Both the position numbers and the translations under genes were made by a program. Shown piece after piece: positions 33,849 through 43,524 of a stretch of 64,000 bases of DNA (positions are counted from its first letter, which is position 1; the number at the start of each line of letters is the position of its first letter). The stretch comes from Aegilops tauschii subsp. strangulata (taxonomy: Eukaryota > Streptophyta > Magnoliopsida > Poales > Poaceae): assembly GCF_002575655.3 (NCBI RefSeq), contig NC_053037.3, positions 48,868,242 to 48,932,241 of the forward strand, written 5' to 3'. The notes under the pieces are model-generated. The model did no database searches. It saw nothing but the letters and a program-made list of their open reading frames with translations, and was not told the DNA's origin.

Positions 33849-33909
33849 CCCGATCGAACCGCCGCAGTAATGCCCATTGAGCCGTCAAATCACAAAACCC
33901 CCTCCTTTC
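33849..33909 (+). promoter_or_regulatory. Shared upstream module, copy C
   Basis: Same sequence as the module at 24520-24580, 142 bp before the ATG of the complete B3-like gene. Confidence 0.6.
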
Positions 33910-34050
33910 CAGCAGTAAGTTGGACGGACGAAGCAACCATCATTTCACTCTTCTCTCTCAGCTTTCTCTCTTGAAGAAAACCCCCACTCGCTCCGCTTCT
34001 CCCTCATCTCGTTCCTCCTTTCACTCTTCTCTCTCAACTTCCTCTCTTGG

Positions 34051-36702
34051 ATGGACGCCGGAGCACCGGCCGACGTGATGTCTATGGCTCTGGCCAAAAC
34101 CGTCGAGGCTCATGGTACGAAGAAGCGCAAGCACCCCGCCGAGACTACCGCAGACAAGCTCAAAGCCATCGCCCTGTCCAAGCCCCCCTCTCCGGGATCC
34201 CTCATTAAGCAAGTCCAGGTAATGTCTCTTGTTGACGATCTTTTTCTCGATCTTGATCGTGTTTTTTCATCTAACACGCAGTACTAGTACTAGTAGTACA
34301 ACTTTCTGGGTGATCTTGCATGTGATTTTAGTGTGCCAAATGACGGTTCTAAATTCCTCTTTTGACCAAAACATGCGAGAGGTTGACACTGATTTCTTAT
34401 AGATTACTTTCAACTACTCCCTCTGTCCCAAATTTCTTGTCTTAGATTTGTCTAGATACGGATGTATCTAATACTAAAATGTGACTTGATACATCCGTAT
34501 CTAGACAAATCTAAGACAAGAATTTTGGGACGGAGGGAGTACTTTATGAACATCAATGCTACCTTTTAAGAGGGTATATTTGCCTTAGTAACTTGTGTTA
34601 TGGATATTGCATGTAATCCCTCTGCTCTCATGCCTTTGAAGACATGTTCTAGTGTCTTTGTTCACTCATTTCTGTGCGTATATGTAGTCATATATGGAGT
34701 ATAATATCGAAAATCATCTTATATTTCTGAACGGAGGTAGTAATAAAATATGGTTTCTGTTTGAATTAGAACCAGGTCCGCGGTGGAGATGAAGTTCTCA
34801 AAGTCATGCCATGTGAACTGGAAGACCTGATGATGAGTTCTACTGCTGAACTATCCAGCTGATGTGTCCTTGTCGCCACGTGTCCTGAACTAGTGTTTTC
34901 CTGTAGCATTGTTGTCAGGCGTGTTCTCAAGGTTGTACTTGACCACAACAATTTCCTGGTTGTGCCTTCGATTACGAAGGGTGTGGTTCTTGTAAAGCTT
35001 CCCAACAAATCTGATGCGGCCTGTCTTCATCATCATGTTTATGAGTGGAAAGACCACTCTGTTAGGTTCTCCAAGGTTGACAAGATGGTGATGGTGCATG
35101 TAGACATCTCACACGAAGACCATGGCCTAGTCAGTTATGCGGGGTTCATCCCGTAGGTCGGTGGCAAGAAATAGTCTACAGAGTTTAGTTAGTGCAACTT
35201 TGCTTGTCTGTAGTAAGTACTATTGTTCAGTACTTGATTTGTGTTTGTGAACCCTGTATTGTTTATTAGTACTGCCGCTTTTGGTGTGTGAACGGTCTAT
35301 GTTAATGTCTATGTTAATGTCTGTCCACTCAATTCAGTCTGTATATTTTGAAGTATCCAGATCATATTTTTTGTGAGGACGGTTTATCAATTATGGTTAC
35401 ACTCCAATATCTGTATGCATTGCAGGGTTTATCGCACCCACCAGGATTTCCAGTCCCATGGATGTTCGGTCCATACGATTTGTCACGACCTTTGGACTGT
35501 CCTGCTTGTGGGAGTAGGCGGGGCCCCTGCATGCCACGCGTAGTTGGGCGATCAATCTTCTGTTTAGTACTTCAACATAGTGATTTCCTGGTAAGGATTC
35601 ACTCGTGTCACATCAAGTAAATCTTATTGATTTACTGTCTAAATCTTATTGATTTAATGTCATGTTTTCTTTCTTTTCCTGCAATTTTACGATGCAGGTT
35701 TTGCCATGTGACATTCATCACAGAATAAACCGTTTGGTTTGCTCTACGATGGCTATTTTTGCAGGTTTCACTTCTTATGTCGTGTCAGTAACGAAGGCAC
35801 TGTCCATCACTTATATTACTGGAAAAAATTGGATCAGTCTGTTGTCTGAGTACAAGCTGAATCCCTATGATGAACTGCAGTTTGGTTTAACAAAAACGCC
35901 ACAATTAGTCCTTCTCGCGTTTAAAAGAAATGAAGAAAAAAACTGGATCACGGTCACGGATCCTAGTCAAGTTAGAAAGCTGATCATAGCAGACCAGACA
36001 CGATCGCCGCTGTCTCGCACAGATCGAGCACCGGCAGTTGCTCTAGCAATGACAGCGGCAGCAGCTCAGTCTGATCCAGCTGAGGATTGGGCACCAACCG
36101 CGTCAGGGGATCAGTCTGATCTACCGGAGGATCGGGCATCGACACCGGCACCTGCTCCGACACCAGCACCAGCTCTACAAGGAGCACCATCTCCGGCAGC
36201 AGCGGCGGCTTCGGCACCTGCACCAACACTTGCACTTGCATCTGCTCCGGCCTGTGCAGTTGCACCGGCAACAGACTGGGCTGCAGTTCGCACTTCATAT
36301 ACCAAAGTCCTTACAAAAACCGACATGTCCACCTTCTTGGTAAGCATTGGCCGCCCAAGTGCTTCGTTCTTTTTTGTTTCCATGTTGTTTCACATGATTC
36401 ACTATGTTGATCTAACTGTTTGGGTATGTCTTCTTGTTTGCAAACAGAGAATTCCTAGAGCAACGAGGGAGTCGTTCAACAATCCGGGCGACCGCGGCCA
36501 AGTTTCTCTTACCATGCGCAGCCTTGGTGTGAATGAACCTGCTCAATATACCGTAAGTACAAAGGATGGTCGCATGATGATTGATGCTAAAGGATGGTCA
36601 AGGTTCAAATCTAAATCATATCTTGCGGTAGGGGATGATGTCAAAATCAAACTTTCTCGGCAAGGAGAGCTGGTCCAAATCAACTTTGAAATTCTTCAGT
36701 AG
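34051..36702 (+). CDS. B3-like DNA-binding protein, right (complete) copy, about 409 aa
   Basis: Model with four exons, all introns GT-AG and phase 0: 34051-34218, 35426-35590, 35698-36339 and 36448-36702 (TAG). Exon 1 ends in a basic patch (KKRKHP) that could serve nuclear import. Exon 2 has Cys81, Cys84 and Cys91 (DCPACGSRRGPC), and exon 3 opens VLPC (Cys115). Residues about 130-185 form a first B3-like fold ending GKNWISLLSEYKLNPYDELQ. A Pro/Ala-rich linker follows. The second B3-like fold starts at YTKVLTKTDMSTFL/RIPRATRESF across the last intron and ends GWSRFKSKSYLAVGDDVKIK. B3 folds bind DNA in the major groove, so a nuclear regulator is likely; targets unknown. B3 status is by eye. 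Connection of exon 1 to exon 2 skips the sequence at 34766-35156 and is a choice. Confidence 0.65.
34417..34539. mobile_element. Stowaway MITE in intron 1 (right gene copy)
   Basis: Copy of the MITE at 25088-25210, with the same TA target; shared by descent through the segment duplication. Confidence 0.93.
34766..35156 (+). pseudogene. Unplaced B3-like exon sequence in intron 1 (right copy)
   Basis: After GAATTAG a phase-0 exon would read NQVRGGDEVLKVM...TAELSS and hit TGA, giving an 86-residue product with exon 1. A second open piece from about 34910, SIVVRRVLKVVLDHNNFLVV to HGLVSYAGFIP then TAG at 35154-35156, has B3-like alternation of strands with a central W (YEWKDHSVRFSKV). No donor upstream gives the right phase to join the two pieces. 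Either an alternative 3' end of the gene, a separate gene piece, or a relic of an older first B3 fold. Both duplicates keep it identical, but that may reflect gene conversion rather than selection. Confidence 0.4.
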
Positions 36703-37326
36703 CAGCACACAACTGCCGAACTGATCTATCCTCCGAGAGATTTTGATGTAATAATCTGGCATGGTGAAACAAGTGTCCTGTGTGTATAAGTAGTACGACG
36801 GTATTATTTATCACATGGTATATCGTTGATAGAATTGCAACTCTGATTGCTGGTTAGGAACTGTCGTTCGATTTCATTCCAACAGCTGTCGTGCTTTATT
36901 CAATTTTGTGTATTTGCCTTGCGACAGCATCTAAAACCAGCGCCGTACCGATCGCTTGCAATATGAAAAGCGCTGAGGTAGAACACATGGGCCCCCAAAC
37001 ATGCAGGGTCGGCCTGCGGCCCAAAGTCCAGAACCGTGAGCCTATCTGAGTATTATATTCTCAGCTGAACCCCCATAAAAAAAGCTGAACCCCCATAATG
37101 CCCGTGCGTTGCAGAGGGAGTATATTTCTCGGCAAGGTGAGCCTGTGATATAAAAGATTTGTATATTTGTTTACAGAGGGAGTATATCTCTGTCAAGAAA
37201 TATATTTATGTGTAACTAGTTACTCCTATCTTTCTACTTCCTTTCGCTGATATGTGGGGCAACCGGCAACGGGGTCCACGTGCCATATGCACAAATTAGA
37301 GTGCACAACTTCACGGTAGACACACC
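36703..37326 (+). other. 3' flank of the B3-like gene and spacer
   Basis: Likely 3' UTR to about 36950. 37065-37100 holds a 20-bp direct repeat (AGCTGAACCCCCATAA twice). A CCCGTGCGTTGCAGAGGGAG phrase common in Triticeae intergenic DNA is at 37101. No gene. Confidence 0.4.
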
Positions 37327-37385
37327 CCGGTCGTAGCGCCGCAGTAATGCCAAATCAGCCGTCAAATCACAACCCCCCTTTCCAG
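37327..37385 (+). promoter_or_regulatory. Shared upstream module, copy D
   Basis: CCGGTCGTAGCGCCGCAGTA ... AGCCGTCAAATCACAAC ... CCCTTTCCAGC, 117 bp before the ATG. The leader GTAAGCTGGACGGACGAAGC matches that of copies B and C, so homology extends from about 37240 into the 5' UTR. Confidence 0.6.
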
Positions 37386-37501
37386 CTTTAGCAGTAAGCT
37401 GGACGGACGAAGCGGCAATATTTCACTGGGCCTGAATCCCCTTCTCCCTCGTCTGCTTGTTCAGAGAAAACCCCCTCTCGGCGATTGCATAGGGTTTTCT
37501 C

Positions 37502-38800
37502 ATGGAGAACCAGGTACGAATTCTTCATCCATCCCCGATAAATCCAAGTCCCTTGGTCGCAGGTAATCCTAGGATGGCAGCCGCCGCCGTTGATGCATTT
37601 TTCTTCCTACTGAATCTAGTGTGTTTCATTTGCAGTGCCCAAAGTGCGAGTACCCTACAGGTTTCTGCGCCCTCGGCGAGACGCCACACTTGTTCCTTCT
37701 CATCCTAACACAGCATTTTGAAACGCGCATAGTATGTTCCTACAATCCTATTTTCTATCCGGGAGGGTGGGGGTTTTTTGAACATGCTGTGTTCTCATAT
37801 TATTTTTCCTGCAGTGTATTATTTGCTCTGCCAGAACACATGTACTCAAGATGCTCGGCCTTGCCATAACTGAATACACTAGTTTAATGGTCACAGTGAA
37901 GACAAGCCATGGATATAAGTTCCGAGTTGGGTTCATGAACCAAGAAGATCGCTGCTTTTTTTATGGCCGAACTTGGATAAACTTTCTCAAGTGTTACGGA
38001 CTGAAAGTTGGCGCACGAATGTTGATGGAAATAGCAGAACCTGGTCTCATCTTCACTGCGATCTTCCACCCCGACGTCATTCCAGTTGTTCATCCATGTT
38101 AGTTTTGTATCTGGTTCTTGCTTGTTGCCTCGATTACTTCTTAATCCACCTATTCTGTCTAACTAATCACAATTTAACTTTAGAAGTAGCAACGAATCTC
38201 TCACGAAGATGCTACTTCTAACTAATATTTTATTATAATTGGTGGCACGTGTAGGTTTTTTCAGAGTTAAGCAGTCTGCTCGTTTGTTACTCTGTAATAA
38301 CTCGGCTGTTACTAATGGCACTGAAGTTGACTGGATTGACATCCACAAGTTCCTACACTTTATTGATCGTCTCGAGGTCCTTGTGGGGCGTTTCAATGGT
38401 GGAAGGCCACGTGGGATATGTGTGCCACTGTTGCACTCGTTGAACAGGTCCAACTGTGTCGAGAAACTTATGGTACGAGCTGTTTTCTGTTATATATGTT
38501 GTTCATAAACTATTGCTTATACACAGTTTTACAGCTGTGATCTTCTTGAAACAGGAACTGCCGAGTTCCATTGTTCCTATACAGATGCCTGACCATGGTC
38601 GGGTCAGACTTGCGCTTGGTCACAACATGATGTTTATGTCGACCTACTCAATTCCCCTTGGAGGTGAAAAGATACTTATTCATGGGTGGTCTCAAATAAT
38701 GAAGGCCCGTCCATCTTGGAGAATAGGACAGAAGATTATGTTCATTCTTTTCCATGGCTCTAAAGCGAATATCCTGTTTATTGACCACGTTGCGAGATGA
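37502..38800 (+). CDS. B3-like DNA-binding protein, third paralogue, 284 aa
   Basis: Five exons with GT-AG borders: 37502-37513 (MENQ), 37636-37731, 37815-38097, 38255-38472 and 38555-38800 (TGA). Introns are phase 0 except the third (phase 1, splitting a Cys codon). Cys5, Cys8 and Cys15 (CPKCEYPTGFC) plus Cys37 and Cys40 (CIIC) mirror the spacing in the gene at 34051. First B3-like fold: residues about 53-115 (SLMVTVKTSHGYKFRVGF ... FYGRTWINFLKCYGLKVGAR). Second: about 203-284 (ELPSSIVPIQMPDHGRVRL ... ILIHGWSQIMKARPSWRIG). The last exon ends FIDHVAR. No stops or shifts in the model, so it looks intact. Nuclear DNA binding is inferred from the fold; no function is known to me. Confidence 0.72.
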
Positions 38801-39017
38801 AGCCGCTTTCAGAAGGTTGTGGATGCGCGGGGTGGCGCTTGGGCCTTGTCCTGGGGCTTGGCGGCCTCACCCTTGGTTAACTGTAGGCAAAGTAGCACTG
38901 TTCGAGGCGTGCTTTGTACGGTTGAACCTGTATAAGTACTCATACTGCTTTCAGCTTTGGTTGTTAAGTGCCCCTGCTGGTTTCAGTTAAGGTTGTTAAG
39001 TACTCCTGCTGCTTTTA
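38801..39017 (+). other. 3' flank of the third B3-like gene
   Basis: Probable 3' UTR. TTAAGTGCCCCTGCTG and TTAAGTACTCCTGCTG (38966 and 38996) form a short direct repeat leading into the GC-rich repeat zone. Confidence 0.4.
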
Positions 39018-42000
39018 CAGTCTGTCGTGTTTCTTCAGTCCTGTCTTCCTCCAGCCCCCAAAACCAAACCAGCGCCGGCGGGGCCGCCTGCTTCCGCCTC
39101 CCACGGCTGGTTGCGCCTCAGCGCACGCATCGCCGCCCCACCGTCTCCTAAATCGTTAACGCTGATGTCCTCCGCGCGCTTTGGTGCGCTCACCGCGGCG
39201 CCGCCCTCTCGCGTTCTCAACATGGTCAACAAACAACAGGAATCGGCAGAAGTACGTGGAGAGGATGAGAGTAGGGGCCCACCACGTCAGCGTATGGAAA
39301 AATAAAATGCTTCCTCCTAGTGTTTTCCTGACATCTGGGACCCACGACATTGTGAGCGTATATAGTCAATAGACAAGAGAACAGCACAAGATCGGCTGAC
39401 ACCTGGGACGTAGCTACTCGAGCAGTATTTTTTTGTTTGGTATTGTTGAGACGGAGCAGGGTTTGAACTGGGTTGTGGCCCGTCTAGCCCAGGCTTATAT
39501 TTTATGTTCACCATGTGACCAGCCCAGCTATTTTTTCTTTGTGAAAATGAGCCCAGATTATTTTTTCTGAAGAATACCCAATCCAGGCCTACTTATTTTT
39601 CTATGCCCTGATGGGCTGCAACTCTTTCAAGACGCCTGCAAATCTTCAAAGTAATATGAAATGGGTTGTAAATATAAAAACAGATGACAAATTGGCAATT
39701 ACTTTATAATTTCTGATTTTTTCACATTTTCAGATTCCTATTTCACTGGGCATTAACCTAATTTAAATATATCTTCAAAGTACTTTAAATCTGGCTCGAC
39801 ATTTCGGTATTAAAAATAGTTTGGAACCCACAGAAATATGCGAAATTGGCCCTGGCCAACCAAAAAAACGACTGCAATAAATTGCATAAGAAGTTGCCAT
39901 GAGCTATATATAAATTATTAAAAAAAGAGGGAGTGGTCTGACTTGTGGGCCTGTTTACTTGACGCGTATGCAAGATTTTTTTAGTTATTATATACGTCAA
40001 CAAACGATTCTAGCAGACGTAACCGTTGGATGTCAATCCAACGGCCGTCGTGTTTCTTCAATCTCTGATCTTCTTGCTCCAGCCGCCAAAGCAGCGCCGG
40101 ATGGACCGCCTACTCCCGCCTCCCGTGGCCGGCTGTGCTGCCGCGCAGGCCTCAGCGCCCCCTACTACTCCCACCGCTGGCCAGGGCATCCCTCTACTCA
40201 CCCACACCCCCTGTTATTCTGCAGCGACGGCAGCCTCACACCGCAGCCGAACCGGTGAACCCTCGTACTCCTCTCCGCGCGGGCTTCCACTGCCGCGTCT
40301 TCCCCGGCTCCGCGTCGTCCCCTTCCTAGGCCTCGCCGTCGTCCACCGCCGTGGTGCTCTCGGCGCGGCGTGGTCAATGTGGTCAACGACCGACTTCCAT
40401 CGGAAGAGTACTGTACGTGGAGAGGCTGACAACTGGGTCCACGGCAGCCGCAAGGAAGTGCCTCCTTATTACGCGGAAAATAATTATTCCTCCACCTGAC
40501 AGCGGGGACCCACCGGACGGGCCACCAGTATTTTGCGAAAAAAATCGTTTCCCCCTGACTGCTGGGACCCACCGGACGGGCCACCGTATTTCGCGAAAAA
40601 ACGTTCCCCCCGCTGTCAACTCGGACCCACCGGAAGTGCCTCCTTATTACGCACAAAAAAAGAATACTCCCTCGGCTAGCTGGGACCCACCTTGGTGGGA
40701 GGCTGACTTGTGGGCCTACTAAGTTGACGGGGACGAAGGGCTTTGTCAACTTAGTCAATATGAACGATTCTAGCTCCAGTGACCGTACGATGTGCATCCA
40801 ACGGCCGTAGTGCTTCTTCAACCTCTGGTCTTCTTGCTCCAGCCGCCCAAAGCAGCGCAGGTCGGGCCGCATGCTCCTGCCTCCCGTGGCCGGCTGTGCT
40901 GCCGCAGAGGCCTCACCGCCCCCTACTATTCCCACCGCTGGCCAGGCCCTGCGGCGACGGCAACCTCACACCGCAGCCGAACCAGTGAACCCTCGTACTC
41001 CTCTCCGCGCGGGCTTCCACTGCCGCGTCTTCCCCGGCTCCGCGTCGTCCCCTTCCTAGGCCTCACCGTCGTCCACCGCCGTGGTGCTCTCCGCGCGGTG
41101 TGGTCAACGTGGTCAAGGAACGACTTCCATCGGAAGAGTACTGTACGTGGAGAGGCTGACAGCTGGGTCCATGGCCACAGCCCAGTTTTTTTGTGATTTG
41201 CCAAGTAAGTCGCTTTGTTAGGCCTGTTGGGCTGCAAATCTGTCAAGACGAGGAGAGCTTTCATTCGGCTGGCCGAGGAAATGGCCCATCAGTAATGAGA
41301 AATGGGTTGTACATTTTTAAAACACATCAAACCGGCAATTAGTTTCAAATATCTTTTTTTTCATTTTCAAGATTTTAAATTACATTAATTTTTATGCGTG
41401 GAGAATTTGTTGGATTTTATATTGATATACATTTATTTTTAAAATCAGTTTGAATGTGAGTCGAAATTTCGGGATGAAAAACAGTCCGGACCGCACCGAA
41501 ATATGCAAAATTTTGTATAATTTTTTAACTGTGGCCACAATATGGGCTGTAATGCTAACAAAAAGAATATGGGCTCCAAAAAAAACCTTAAGAATTAGCA
41601 AATGGGCTGTAAATTATTAGAAATAATGGCAGATGGGTTGTATGCTGTTTTCCACAGATTTGAGGCTTTCCTAAAAAAAAGGTTGACGCACAAGCACTGA
41701 CTGTTGGATGTCCATCCAACGGCCGTCGTGCTTCTTCAATCTCTGCTCTTCCTGCTCCAGCCGCTCAAACAAGCGCCGGCGGGACTACCTGCTCCCTCCT
41801 CCCCGCGGCCGGCTGTGGTGCCGCGCAGGCCTCACCGCCCCACCGTACTCCCATCGCTGGCCTAGCTATCCCTCTACTCACCCACACCTGCTGTTATTCT
41901 CCGGCGACGGCAGACGAACCAGTAAACCCTCGTAGAGTCGTACTCCCCTCCGCGTGGGAAACAACTGCCGAGTCTTCCCTGCCTCCGTGTCGTCCCCTTC

Positions 42001-42125
42001 CTAGGCCTCGCCGTCATCCACCGCCGTGGTGCTCTCAGCGCGGCGTGGTCAATGTGGTCAGCGACCGACTTCCATCGGAAGAGTACTGTGCGTGGAGACG
42101 CTGACAGCTGGGTCCACGGCCGCAG
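39018..42125. repeat. GC-rich interspersed repeat, four copies of a unit of about 0.4 kb
   Basis: Copies at about 39018-39300 (partial), 40012-40455, 40768-41175 and 41689-42125. Shared landmarks are CCAACGGCCGTCGTGTTTCT, CCTCGTACTCCTCTCCGCGC, CCTTCCTAGGCCTCGCCGTC and ACTTCCATCGGAAGAGTACT. Copies 2-4 keep an open minus-strand frame (PWTQLSASPRTVLFRWKS and on) and also plus-strand frames (PSYSSPRGLPLPRLPRL), which may simply reflect GC content. Spacers at 39320-40010 and 41190-41690 are AT-rich, related to each other in part (GGGCTGTAAAT-like phrases), and hold no genes. Confidence 0.7.
40497..40735. repeat. Short GC-rich tandem repeat, period about 60 bp
   Basis: Four diverged units of GACAGCGGGGACCCACCGGA, CTGCTGGGACCCACCGGACG, CTCGGACCCACCGGAAGTGC and CTGGGACCCACCTTGG with A-rich links. 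A similar series occurs at 42170-42370 (CTGCTGGGACCCACCAGCTA twice). Confidence 0.75.
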
Positions 42126-42631
42126 CAAGGAAGTGCCTCCTTATTACACGCAAAATAATTATTCCTCCACCTGACAGTGGGGACCCACCGGACGGGCCAC
42201 CGTATTTCGCGAAAAAAGTTTCCCCCCTGACTGCTGGGACCCACCAGCTACACCTTCGCACGCAAGGCAGTGCGTCCGGGCAAAAAAACAAAACGATTCG
42301 CCCCCCTGACTGCTGGGACCCACCAGCTACATCTTCGCACGCAAAGAAGTGCCTGACAGTCGGGACCCACCTGGTCGAAGCGTACGTAGCGTTGTCATTC
42401 TGGTCGCGAACGTGTACGTACATATATACTGGTGGATGTAGAGGCGCGCACGTGTCGTAGTAGAGGCGCGCACGTAGCATGTACACGTACGTACAGCGGC
42501 CAGGGTGCAAGAAAGAAAATACGGCCACATATGTGTACATACGGGCGGGGTCTCGAACGCCTACTCGCGCATACGTACGGCGAGGGCTTGTTGACATAGC
42601 TGGGTCGGAACGGAGAAACAACGTCGTCGTC

Positions 42632-42720
42632 GTGTTCATGGGGAGGCAACGGAATGCATCGTGTTCATGGGGAGGCAACAGAATGCGTCGTGTTCATCGG
42701 GAGGCAACGGAACGCGTGGG
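42632..42720. repeat. 29-bp tandem repeat, three copies
   Basis: GTGTTCATGGGGAGGCAACG recurs at 42632, 42661 and 42690 with period 29. Further diverged GTTCATCGGGAGG units follow near 42757 and 42865. Confidence 0.9.
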
Positions 42721-42889
42721 AGCCAACCGGCTGGGTCGGAACGGAATGCGTGGTCGTGTTCATCGGGAGGGCTTGGACGGAACAGGCTATGGAAACGAGG
42801 CCTGGCATACCGCTGAACGGAGGAAACGGCCTTGTGTTCGACCGGCCACATTCGAAACGGGATCCTGTTCATTGGGAGGGGTCTGGCGA

Positions 42890-43040
42890 CCGCAAAATGG
42901 ACGAAACAGACCTCCTACGGTCGAAACGGGGGTCCTGTTGATCGGGAGGGGTGTGGCGTACCGCAAAACGGACGAAACAGACCTCCTACGGTCGAAACGG
43001 GGGTCCTCTTGATCGGGAGGGGGTGTGGCGTGCCGCAAAA
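42890..43040. repeat. 71-bp tandem repeat, about two copies
   Basis: ACGAAACAGACCTCCTACGG recurs at 42901 and 42972 with period 71, ending GGGGTGTGGCGTGCCGC directly before Gypsy sequence. Confidence 0.9.
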
Positions 43041-43507
43041 CTTTTATGTTGAGTCATCATCCTCTTATTAAAAAGCACCAGTTGGAGAGCACTGCTGTCA
43101 TTTGGATCCATTACTATTAATTTATAATGGGTATGACTATGACTGGATCTCTTTTACCATGAATTACAATGTTTAGTCAGTCCTTGATCTTCAAAGGTGC
43201 TCTGCATTTATGTTTTGCGGTCTCAGAAAGGGCTAGCGAGATACCATCTTGTTATATCATATTATGATTGTTTTGAGAAAGTGTTGTCATCCGAGATTTA
43301 TTATTATTGCTCGGTAGTTAATTATGCCATTGATATGAGTAAACATGAGACCTAAATGTTATTGTGAATATGGTTAGTTCATAATCTTTGCTGAAAACTT
43401 GAATGCTGGCTTTACATATTTACAACAACAAGAGCAAACAGAGTTTGTAAAAGTTTTTCTTTATCACTTTCAGTTTGTCAACTGAATTGCTTGAGGACAA
43501 GCAAAGG

Positions 43508-43524
43508 TTTAGGCTTGGGGGAGT
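43508..43524 (+). other. Polypurine tract of the Gypsy element
   Basis: TTTAGGCTTGGGGGAGT immediately precedes the TGATACG LTR start; the G-rich run primes plus-strand synthesis in this family. Confidence 0.8.
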
